DNA of 52,724 nt, taken from NCBI GenBank assembly GCA_017540605.1, contig JAFYAS010000048.1, positions 1 through 52,724 on the forward strand, given 5' to 3'. This stretch comes from Lachnospiraceae bacterium. Lineage in GTDB: Bacteria > Bacillota > Clostridia > Lachnospirales > Lachnospiraceae. A program made the translations under genes and the position numbers. The notes beneath the pieces were generated by a model. The model searched no databases. It was not told the origin of the DNA and was given only the letters and a program-made list of their open reading frames with translations. Below are positions 14,733 to 22,128 of the stretch, piece by piece; position 1 is the stretch's first letter; each line of letters starts with the position of its first letter.

Positions 14733-15749
14733 ATGAGCTTAACAGATGAGAATGTTGCAAGCAGCCTGATGCAAAATGTCTTTGGACAATATGATATGAA
14801 TATAAAGAAGCTTGAAAAGGCACTTAAGGTCACTGTGGATTATAGGAATGACAAGCTTTCCGTAAGCGGTGAGAAGCTTGCTGTCTATCGGGCGAAAAAG
14901 GTTATAAATGAACTGGTCAATCTTGCAGCAAACGGAACAGTGATAACTGAACAGAATGTGGATTATGCCATAGCTATGACTGAGGAGAATAAGCCTGCTA
15001 AAGATGAGCCTGATAAGGATGACAGCCTTGCGGAGCTTGATAAGGAGATCATCTGTCACACGGTATATGGTAAACCCTTAAAGCCCAAGACCTTCGGACA
15101 ACGTTCTTATGTTGAGAGCATAAAAAAGAAGATGATCGTATTTGGCGTGGGCCCTGCGGGAACAGGTAAGACCTATCTTGCCATGGCTCTTGCTATTTCA
15201 GCCTTCAAAGCCGGAGAGGTTGGACGCATCATCCTTACAAGACCTGCCATAGAGGCCGGTGAGAAGCTTGGCTTTTTGCCCGGAGATCTTCAGAGTAAGG
15301 TAGACCCTTACCTGAGACCGCTGTATGACGCCCTCTACGAGATCATGGGCGCTGATACCTTTATGAAGAATATGGAGAAGGGACTTATCGAGGTTGCCCC
15401 TCTTGCATATATGAGAGGTCGTACCCTTGACAATGCATTCATTATTCTTGACGAGGCTCAGAATACAACCCCAGCTCAGATGAAGATGTTCCTTACCCGT
15501 ATTGGCTTTGGCTCAAAGGCTGTGATCACCGGCGATCTGACGCAGAAGGATATTCCCAAGGATCAGACAAGCGGACTTGATGAAGCCTTGAAGGTTCTTA
15601 ATACCATTGATGATATAGGTATCTGTACTCTGACCAACAAGGATGTGGTTAGACATCCCCTGGTGCAGAAAATCGTGACGGCTTATGACGAATATGAAGC
15701 AAGACAAAAAAAGCCTCATGATAAGAATCAAAAGGGCGGTAAAAGGTAG
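14733..15749 (+). CDS. phoH: PhoH-like ATPase
   Basis: A 338-residue cytosolic nucleotide-binding protein of the PhoH/YbeZ family. Residues 20-80 form a KH-like N-terminal region. Then come Walker A GPAGTGKT (140-147), RIILTRPAIEAGEKLGFLPG (165-184) and Walker B IILDEAQN (237-244), all family hallmarks. It probably acts with the endoribonuclease YbeY in RNA metabolism; ybeY is the next gene, the standard order. GAGG lies before the ATG. Confidence 0.93.
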   Translation: MSLTDENVASSLMQNVFGQYDMNIKKLEKALKVTVDYRNDKLSVSGEKLAVYRAKKVINELVNLAANGTVITEQNVDYAIAMTEENKPAKDEPDKDDSLAELDKEIICHTVYGKPLKPKTFGQRSYVESIKKKMIVFGVGPAGTGKTYLAMALAISAFKAGEVGRIILTRPAIEAGEKLGFLPGDLQSKVDPYLRPLYDALYEIMGADTFMKNMEKGLIEVAPLAYMRGRTLDNAFIILDEAQNTTPAQMKMFLTRIGFGSKAVITGDLTQKDIPKDQTSGLDEALKVLNTIDDIGICTLTNKDVVRHPLVQKIVTAYDEYEARQKKPHDKNQKGGKR

Positions 15750-15768
15750 GTCTTTGCAAAGTTTTTTG

Positions 15769-15797
15769 TTGATATATTGTATCTAATGTTGTACAAT
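15769..15797 (+). promoter_or_regulatory. Promoter of ybeY
   Basis: TTGATA (15769-15774), a 17-base spacer, and TACAAT (15792-15797), 30 bases before the ybeY start. Confidence 0.55.
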
Positions 15798-15826
15798 GGT
15801 ACAAGATATTGTTTTTGGAGGCTCTT

Positions 15827-16330
15827 ATGTCTGTTTTTATCGAGAGTGAAATTGATAAGAAAATCTGTGATGATCAGGATGACATTATAAGGTCCGTCAT
15901 TGCTGAAGCACTTATATTTGTTTCCTGCCCCTATGACTGCGAGGTCAATGTGACTCTTGTAGATGATGAAAGGATCAGGGAGTTAAACAATGAGTTTAGG
16001 AATATCGATTCTTCCACAGATGTTCTTTCATTTCCTATGATAGACTTTGAGACTGCCGGAGATTTCTCCGTATGCGAATCTGATCCCGCTGATTATTTCA
16101 CCGGAGAGGATGGAGAGCTTATGCTTGGTGATATAGTGATATCGGTTGATCATGTTTTTGCACAAGCAGAGGAATACGGGCATTCGGTAAAAAGAGAGCT
16201 TGCTTTTTTGGTGGCACATAGCATGCTTCATCTATCAGGCTACGATCATATAGATGATGATGAGAGGTTAGAGATGGAGAGGATGCAGGATGAGATACTG
16301 CAAAATGCCGGATATACCAGAGACATATAA
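15827..16330 (+). CDS. ybeY: Endoribonuclease YbeY (rRNA maturation factor)
   Basis: 167 residues from the ATG at 15827, with GGAGG five bases upstream; an earlier in-frame start at 15809 lacks this. The zinc-binding signature H131-x3-H135-x5-H141 (HSMLHLSGYDH) is intact, preceded by the typical STDVLSFPM segment. A slightly long acidic loop (about 70-95) sits between them. YbeY takes part in 16S rRNA 3'-end maturation and ribosome quality control. Confidence 0.95.
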   Translation: MSVFIESEIDKKICDDQDDIIRSVIAEALIFVSCPYDCEVNVTLVDDERIRELNNEFRNIDSSTDVLSFPMIDFETAGDFSVCESDPADYFTGEDGELMLGDIVISVDHVFAQAEEYGHSVKRELAFLVAHSMLHLSGYDHIDDDERLEMERMQDEILQNAGYTRDI

Positions 16331-16344
16331 TTACTTGCATATCA

Positions 16345-16371
16345 AGCTTTTTTATAAAAGCTAGTTTCTTT
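16345..16371 (+). terminator. Probable terminator after ybeY
   Basis: A stem AGCTTTT/AAAAGCT (16345-16351 with 16356-16362) with a four-base loop, followed by AGTTTCTTTT. The T tract is interrupted, so efficiency is uncertain. Confidence 0.5.
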
Positions 16372-16454
16372 TATTAATATTCATAGTTATCAATACAGAG
16401 TGGACATATCTGTTCATTGCTGTATCAAATAGAATCAATTAAGAGGTGTTAATT

Positions 16455-17621
16455 ATGAGAAGATTTAAAAAGACAGTTTTATCTGTTGCTCTTGTTGCTA
16501 CAGCGCTTGCTTCACTTACCGCCTGCGGTAAAAAGAAGGAAGAGGAGACAACAGCAGAGACTACAACAGAGGCTATTATTACAGCTGAAGAGACTACAAC
16601 AGAGGAAGAGACGGAAGAACCCGGACATGAGAACGAGTACAAGAATCCTCTGACAGGTGAGTGGATGGATAAGAGCTTTGAGAACCAGAGACCTATAGCT
16701 GTTATGATCAACAATGTAAGACCTGCTATTCCTCAATCAGGTATCGGAAAAGCTGATATCATCTACGAGTGTATAGTAGAGGGTGGAATCACCAGACTTA
16801 TGGCAGTAATTACTGATTATAATGATATCAAAAAGCTTGGCTCTCTTCGTTCAGCAAGACATTATTATGTAAAGCTTGCCAATGAGCTTGATGCTATCTA
16901 TGTTCATGCAGGACATTCAACCTATGCGGTAACAGAGATTGCCAATTCAAAGATCGATCATATCGATGCGGTAGATGGTATCGGTGGAGACTGGACATTT
17001 AGAACCGAGGATAGAAAGGCTCCTCACAATACATTCTCTGATTCAGAGAGGATCAAGAAGGCGTTTGAGAGATGCAAATATACTCTCACACATAATGAGA
17101 AATTCGACAAAAAGAAATTCATGTTCAACACTGAGGATACTGAGATTGAAGATGGATCACCCGCTCTTAGGATTGAGACTCGTTTCAACAATGACAGACA
17201 TCCCTACTTTGTTTACAATTCAGAGGATAAGCTGTATTACAGATGGCAGTATAATGATAAGCATATAGATGATCAGACCAATGAGCAGCTTAAGTTCAAG
17301 AACATACTGATCCAGTTTGCTACATATTCTCAGTTAGATCCCAAGAAGGATCTTCAGGAGATCAAGCTTGTAGGTTCAGGTGAGGGACTCTATGCTACAG
17401 ATGGTAAGATCATGAACATCACCTGGAAGAAGGATGCGGATTCAGGTGTGACCAAGTATTATAAGGCTGATGGTTCTCAGCTTAAGATGAATCCCGGTAA
17501 GACCTTCATCACCATCTTCAAGGACAGCAATAAGCAGGGCATAAGAGTGAGCGAGACTACTGAAGAGGCTACTACAGAGGCAGCATCAACTGAAGCAGCA
17601 TCTACAGAGGCAGCACAGTAA
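16455..17621 (+). CDS. DUF3048 (YerB-type) lipoprotein
   Basis: 388 residues from the ATG at 16455, six bases after AGAGGTG. A lipoprotein signal peptide ends in LTAC (C24). A Thr/Glu linker (about 28-55) follows. DUF3048 then begins with the characteristic RPIAVMINNVRPAIPQSGIG and DIIYECIVEGGITRLMAV. The C-terminus has another (T)TEAASTEAAS tail. Members of this family are outer-face lipoproteins without a well-established function. Two sets of low-complexity TEA repeats flank the domain, as in other exported proteins of this window. Confidence 0.9.
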   Translation: MRRFKKTVLSVALVATALASLTACGKKKEEETTAETTTEAIITAEETTTEEETEEPGHENEYKNPLTGEWMDKSFENQRPIAVMINNVRPAIPQSGIGKADIIYECIVEGGITRLMAVITDYNDIKKLGSLRSARHYYVKLANELDAIYVHAGHSTYAVTEIANSKIDHIDAVDGIGGDWTFRTEDRKAPHNTFSDSERIKKAFERCKYTLTHNEKFDKKKFMFNTEDTEIEDGSPALRIETRFNNDRHPYFVYNSEDKLYYRWQYNDKHIDDQTNEQLKFKNILIQFATYSQLDPKKDLQEIKLVGSGEGLYATDGKIMNITWKKDADSGVTKYYKADGSQLKMNPGKTFITIFKDSNKQGIRVSETTEEATTEAASTEAASTEAAQ

Positions 17622-17638
17622 GTCATAAAATGAGATTT

Positions 17639-17682
17639 AGCCGCAACTTATCCGGCGATAAACGGATGGTTGCGGCTCTTTT
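17639..17682 (+). terminator. Terminator after the DUF3048 gene
   Basis: An outer 9-bp stem AGCCGCAAC/GTTGCGGCT (17639-17647 with 17669-17677) and an inner ATCCG/CGGAT stem, followed by CTTTT. Confidence 0.8.
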
Positions 17683-17694
17683 AAGGAGAAGGGT

Positions 17695-18648
17695 ATGAAA
17701 GAAAAGAAGCCTCTCGTGGTTTTGACCGGACCCACGGCAGTTGGAAAGACTGACCTTTCAATAGAACTTGCAAAAAGAATAAATGGTGAGATGATATCGG
17801 CTGATTCTATGCAGGTATATCGGGGGATGGATATTGGAACGGCGAAGATCATGCCTAATGAGATGCAGGGAATAAAGCATTATCTGATCGATATTCTCGA
17901 TCCTGATGAAGAATTTGATGTGTCATTATTTAAAAGGCTTTCTATGGAAGCTTGTGATGATATACTAAAAAACGGTAAGCTTCCCATAGTTGTGGGTGGT
18001 ACAGGATTTTATATACAAGCCCTATTAAAGAATGTTGATTTTTCAGAGGGCAGCGGTTCTGACGAAGAATACAGAAAAGAGCTGAGTGACAAGCTGGCAA
18101 ATGAAGGTGTTGATGCTCTCTATGATATGCTAAAGACGGTTGATCCCGAAGCATGTCTTACCATACATAAAAACAATACAAAGCGTGTGATAAGAGCTTT
18201 AGAATATCATCATTTGACCGGTGAGAAGATATCGGAACACAACAAGAGAGAAAGTGAGAAGGAATCACCCTTTAATTATGCGTATTTTGTACTCAACAAT
18301 GACAGAGATATCCTTTATGAAAGGATAGATAAAAGGATTGATATCATGATGGAACAAGGACTTTTAGAAGAGGTTAAAGCGCTTCATGAAAAGGGATATA
18401 AAAGAGGCATGGTATCTATGGAGGGACTGGGATACAAAGAGATACTTCAATATCTGGACGGAGAGATTTCCCTTTATGAAGCAATCTATATTTTAAAAAG
18501 GGATACCAGACATTTTGCCAAGAGACAGCTTACCTGGTTTAGAAGAGAAAAAGATGTGATCATGATCGATAAACAAAAATATAAGGATGACGAAGCTATA
18601 CTTGAATATATGTTATCTGTTCTTCGTGAGAAGAAAATAATAAAGTGA
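17695..18648 (+). CDS. miaA: tRNA dimethylallyltransferase MiaA
   Basis: A 317-residue enzyme that adds a dimethylallyl group to A37 of tRNAs reading UNN codons. Walker A/P-loop GPTAVGKT (12-19), then ISADSMQVYRGMDIGTAK, VGGTGFYIQALL and the RDTRHFAKRQLTWFRR segment are all diagnostic. AAGGAG lies before the ATG. Usual length. Confidence 0.97.
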   Translation: MKEKKPLVVLTGPTAVGKTDLSIELAKRINGEMISADSMQVYRGMDIGTAKIMPNEMQGIKHYLIDILDPDEEFDVSLFKRLSMEACDDILKNGKLPIVVGGTGFYIQALLKNVDFSEGSGSDEEYRKELSDKLANEGVDALYDMLKTVDPEACLTIHKNNTKRVIRALEYHHLTGEKISEHNKRESEKESPFNYAYFVLNNDRDILYERIDKRIDIMMEQGLLEEVKALHEKGYKRGMVSMEGLGYKEILQYLDGEISLYEAIYILKRDTRHFAKRQLTWFRREKDVIMIDKQKYKDDEAILEYMLSVLREKKIIK

Positions 18649-18686
18649 ATGAAATAAATACATCATGAATTGAAAGGGAATAAACG

Positions 18687-19961
18687 ATGAAAGATATGTA
18701 TGCTGAATTCGGTATCAGCGAAAAGGTAATAGAGTATTGCAACAGTAAAGAAGCACTTATCAAAGATCGATTTGATGAGATAGACAGAGTGTGCGAATAC
18801 AATCAGATGAAGGTTATAAGAGCCATGCAAAAAAACAGGCTTGGAGAGGCTCATTTTGCGGGAACAACAGGCTATGGCTATAATGATATAGGTCGTGATT
18901 GTTTAGAGTCTATATATGCGGATTGCTTTAGAACTGAGGCGGCTTTGGTGCGTGCTCAGATCACCTGCGGAACCCATGCATTAGCTACAGCGCTTTTTGG
19001 AAACTTAAGACCCGGTGACGAGCTTTTGGCGCCGGCGGGAAAGCCTTATGATACTTTAGAAGAGGTGATCGGGATCAGACCTTCGAGAGGATCTCTTAAG
19101 GAATATGGTGTAAGCTACAGACAGGTTGATCTTCTTAGTGACGGAGGCTTTGACTATCCTGCCATAAAGGAAGCCATAAATGAAAAGACTAAGCTTATCG
19201 CAATACAGCGATCAAAGGGTTATCAGACCAGGCCTACATTTTCGGTTGATAAGATAGGGAAGCTGATAGCCTTTATCCGTGAGATAAAGCCTGAGGTCAC
19301 CATTATGGTGGACAACTGCTATGGCGAATTCGTAGAGGAAAAGGAGCCCTCTGAGGTTGGGGCTGATATGGTGGTCGGTTCTTTGATAAAGAATCCCGGT
19401 GGAGGACTTGCTCCTATCGGCGGATATATCTGTGGTACAAAGGAATGTATTGAAAATGCCGCAGTCAGACTTACCACTCCCGGACTTGGTGCCGAGGTAG
19501 GAGCATCTCTCGGCATCACACACACTCTTTTACAGGGACTATTTCAGGCTCCACAGGTGGTTGCAGGTGCATTAAAGGGCGCCATACTTGCGGCAAATAT
19601 TTACGAGTCATTAGGCTTTAGCTGTGTTCCTGATTCTAAGGAAAGTAGGCATGATATCATACAGGCTATCACCTTTGGAACCGCTGAAAGAGTAGTTGCA
19701 TTCTGCGAGGGTATTCAGGCTGCAGCACCTGTAGACAGCTTTGTGGTTCCTGAGCCCTGGGCTATGCCGGGTTATGATTCCGATGTCATCATGGCGGCAG
19801 GTGCATTTATCTCTGGCTCATCTATAGAGCTTTCAGCAGACGCTCCAATAAAGCCTCCCTATGCGGTATATTTCCAGGGGGGCCTTACATATTACCACGC
19901 AAAGCTTGGAATGATGATGTCATTACAGAAAATGGTGGATAAAAACCTTATATCGTGGTAA
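18687..19961 (+). CDS. Methionine gamma-lyase family protein (YnbB/'aluminium resistance' type, PLP fold type I)
   Basis: A 424-residue PLP-dependent protein of the Cys/Met-metabolism superfamily. QITCGTHALATALFGNLRPG forms the cofactor phosphate region, DNCYGEFVEEKEP holds the aspartate facing the PLP nitrogen, and the lysine in VVGSLIKNPGGG is the expected Schiff-base residue. The reaction is not established for this subfamily; the old name 'aluminium resistance protein' has little basis. Its place after miaA is conserved in many Firmicutes. GAAAGGGAAT precedes the ATG. Confidence 0.88.
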   Translation: MKDMYAEFGISEKVIEYCNSKEALIKDRFDEIDRVCEYNQMKVIRAMQKNRLGEAHFAGTTGYGYNDIGRDCLESIYADCFRTEAALVRAQITCGTHALATALFGNLRPGDELLAPAGKPYDTLEEVIGIRPSRGSLKEYGVSYRQVDLLSDGGFDYPAIKEAINEKTKLIAIQRSKGYQTRPTFSVDKIGKLIAFIREIKPEVTIMVDNCYGEFVEEKEPSEVGADMVVGSLIKNPGGGLAPIGGYICGTKECIENAAVRLTTPGLGAEVGASLGITHTLLQGLFQAPQVVAGALKGAILAANIYESLGFSCVPDSKESRHDIIQAITFGTAERVVAFCEGIQAAAPVDSFVVPEPWAMPGYDSDVIMAAGAFISGSSIELSADAPIKPPYAVYFQGGLTYYHAKLGMMMSLQKMVDKNLISW

Positions 19962-20038
19962 AATAATGGTTTGGAAACAGCTTAAACGATAGTATTTCAT
20001 AAAGCCTCTCTTTTTACGGAGAAAAAGGAGGTAAATGT

Positions 20039-20731
20039 ATGAAGGATTCTATCAAGATGATGCCGGAAGGTGAAAGACCTTATGAGAAGTACGAAAGATA
20101 CGGCGTCAAATCACTATCGGATGCGGAGCTTTTGGCAGTGATCATAAAAAGCGGAGCAGACGGAATGAACTCTGTAGATGTGGCAAAGGAGATACTTAAA
20201 CTCCTGCCTGCAAGAAGCAATCTTACAGCCCTCAATTACCTAAGCGATGAACAGCTTATGGAGATTAAGGGTATCGGAAGGGTGAAGGCGATACAATTAA
20301 AATGTGTTGCAGAGCTTTCCAAAAGGATGGCGAGAACCGGATCAATGGAGAGGATAAGCTTCAAGAATGCGGATTCCATTGCGGAATATTTTATGGAGCA
20401 TATGCGTTATTTAACGAGAGAAGAAGTGCATGCTATGTTCTTTGATTCGAAGCAGATGTTTATTGCAGAGGTAAAGCTTTTTGAGGGAACCATCAATGCT
20501 TCACTTTCATCTCCAAGGGAGATTCTTGTGGAGGCGCTAAAGCGTGATGCTGTTTCACTCATAGTATGCCATAATCATCCCTCCGGTGATCCATCTCCTT
20601 CAAAGGAGGATGCGAAATTCACATTCAAGCTAAATAAAGCCTGCGAAGAGGTTGGATTAAAGCTTTGGGATCATATAGTAATTGGTGACAGGACGTATGT
20701 AAGCTTCAGAGAAAGAGGATTTTTTAGTTGA
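20039..20731 (+). CDS. radC: RadC family JAB/MPN-domain protein
   Basis: 230 residues. The N-terminal part has a helix-hairpin-helix (LMEIKGIGRVKAIQLK). The C-terminal MPN/JAMM domain has a complete metal motif: H178-x-H180 in HNHPSGDPSPS, and D191. Originally linked to DNA repair, but its biochemical role is unsettled. AAGGAGG lies about eight bases upstream. Its TGA overlaps the TTG start of mreC. Confidence 0.94.
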   Translation: MKDSIKMMPEGERPYEKYERYGVKSLSDAELLAVIIKSGADGMNSVDVAKEILKLLPARSNLTALNYLSDEQLMEIKGIGRVKAIQLKCVAELSKRMARTGSMERISFKNADSIAEYFMEHMRYLTREEVHAMFFDSKQMFIAEVKLFEGTINASLSSPREILVEALKRDAVSLIVCHNHPSGDPSPSKEDAKFTFKLNKACEEVGLKLWDHIVIGDRTYVSFRERGFFS

Positions 20732-21579
20732 AATTTAAAGCAAAAAGAGTGGGGTTACCCCCAAGGATCACAATGTTCATAATGACCGGTGTTTGTCTTT
20801 TGCTCCTTCTTTTATCGCTTTTGTTTAAAGACAAGTTGGTGCCGCTAAAGGTTGTAAGTGGCTCGGTTGTTGTGCCTATGCAAAAGGTCATCAACTCTGT
20901 CGGAACCTATGTAAAAGACAAGCATGATATGATAGAGGAATTGAGAAATCTGCAGACAGAGAATGTCGAGTTAAAGGAACAGCTGGCCAACTATAAGACT
21001 GAGGCCAAGGAGCATCAGCAGGATATGTATGAGCTGGACAGGTTAAGACAGCTTTTTGAGCTTTCAGAGACTTATCCTGATTATGATATGATAGGTGCGA
21101 GAGTTATTTCAAAGGAAGCAGGTAATTGGTTTTCAACTTTTGTCATAGACAAAGGCACCGATGACGGTATAGATGTGGATTGTAACGTGATGTCCGGCTA
21201 TGGTTTGGTGGGTATTGTTATAGAGACCGGTACCAATTGGGCAAGAGTACGTTCTATTGTTGACGATACCAGCAATGTAAGCGCCATGTTCATCAACAAT
21301 GAGGAATTTTGTACTGTAGCAGGAAATCTTGCAACTCTCAATGAAGGCTATATTGATGTAAAATATATAGACAAGGATGCGGATGTAAGTATAGGTGATG
21401 AAATAGTTACATCCTACATAAGCGACAAATATTTCCCGAAGATAACCATCGGTTATGTTGAATCTATTACACCGGATGCCAACAATCTGACGAAGTCTGC
21501 AAGACTCACTCCTGTAGTTGATTTTTCAAATATACAGGAAGTGCTTGTGATCAAAAAAGTAAAGCAGACTGTTGATTAA
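20728..21579 (+). CDS. mreC: Rod shape-determining protein MreC
   Basis: 283 residues from a TTG that overlaps the radC stop. One membrane helix (about 14-33), a coiled coil (about 65-105, rich in Glu/Lys/Leu), then the paired beta domains with the family segments VISKEAGNWFSTFVIDKG and SGYGLVGIVIETG. It sits outside the membrane and links the MreB cytoskeleton to the elongation machinery. mreB is not in this window. It heads the mreC-mreD-PBP2 order. Confidence 0.95.
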   Translation: MKFKAKRVGLPPRITMFIMTGVCLLLLLLSLLFKDKLVPLKVVSGSVVVPMQKVINSVGTYVKDKHDMIEELRNLQTENVELKEQLANYKTEAKEHQQDMYELDRLRQLFELSETYPDYDMIGARVISKEAGNWFSTFVIDKGTDDGIDVDCNVMSGYGLVGIVIETGTNWARVRSIVDDTSNVSAMFINNEEFCTVAGNLATLNEGYIDVKYIDKDADVSIGDEIVTSYISDKYFPKITIGYVESITPDANNLTKSARLTPVVDFSNIQEVLVIKKVKQTVD

Positions 21580-21618
21580 CAGCTGAATAGCTTATTAATA
21601 GACTATTGGAGTTTAATT

Positions 21619-22128
21619 GTGTTAAGAGCGATAGTTCTTGGTTTTCTAATATTGATATTATATCTGTTTCAGACTGCATTGTTTCCATTTTTTGAATTGG
21701 GCGGAGTAGTTCCCAACCTTCTTCTTGTGATCACCGTAAGCTTTGGACTTATGCGTGGCAGGAAGGAGGGCCTTTTTGTGGGCTTTTTTTGCGGCCTTTT
21801 GATAGATATATTCTCAGGCTTTGCTCTTGGCCCTTACGCACTCCTCTATATGTATCTAGGTTATATCAATGGTTTTTTTCACAGACTGTATTATGTGGAG
21901 GATGTGCTTCTTCCTATCATCATGGTTGCGGTAAATGACTTTTTTTACAGCACTGTAGTATATATCGTTTTTTATCTCATGAGAAACAGACTTGACTATG
22001 GGAAGTATTTTATGGAGATAATCATTCCCGAGATGATCTATACCATGCTTGCTACCCTTGTTCTTTATAGGATTCTCATGAAGGTAAACAAAGCATTGAA
22101 GGTTTACGAGGAAAGGGGTGATCTCTGA
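21619..22128 (+). CDS. mreD: Rod shape-determining protein MreD
   Basis: A 169-residue membrane protein with about five helices; LLVITVSFGLMRGRKEGLF and the GLLIDIFSGFALGPYALLY segment are typical of MreD. The GTG start has GGAG seven bases upstream. Its stop overlaps the start of the PBP2 gene by one base (TGATG), showing tight coupling. Confidence 0.92.
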   Translation: MLRAIVLGFLILILYLFQTALFPFFELGGVVPNLLLVITVSFGLMRGRKEGLFVGFFCGLLIDIFSGFALGPYALLYMYLGYINGFFHRLYYVEDVLLPIIMVAVNDFFYSTVVYIVFYLMRNRLDYGKYFMEIIIPEMIYTMLATLVLYRILMKVNKALKVYEERGDL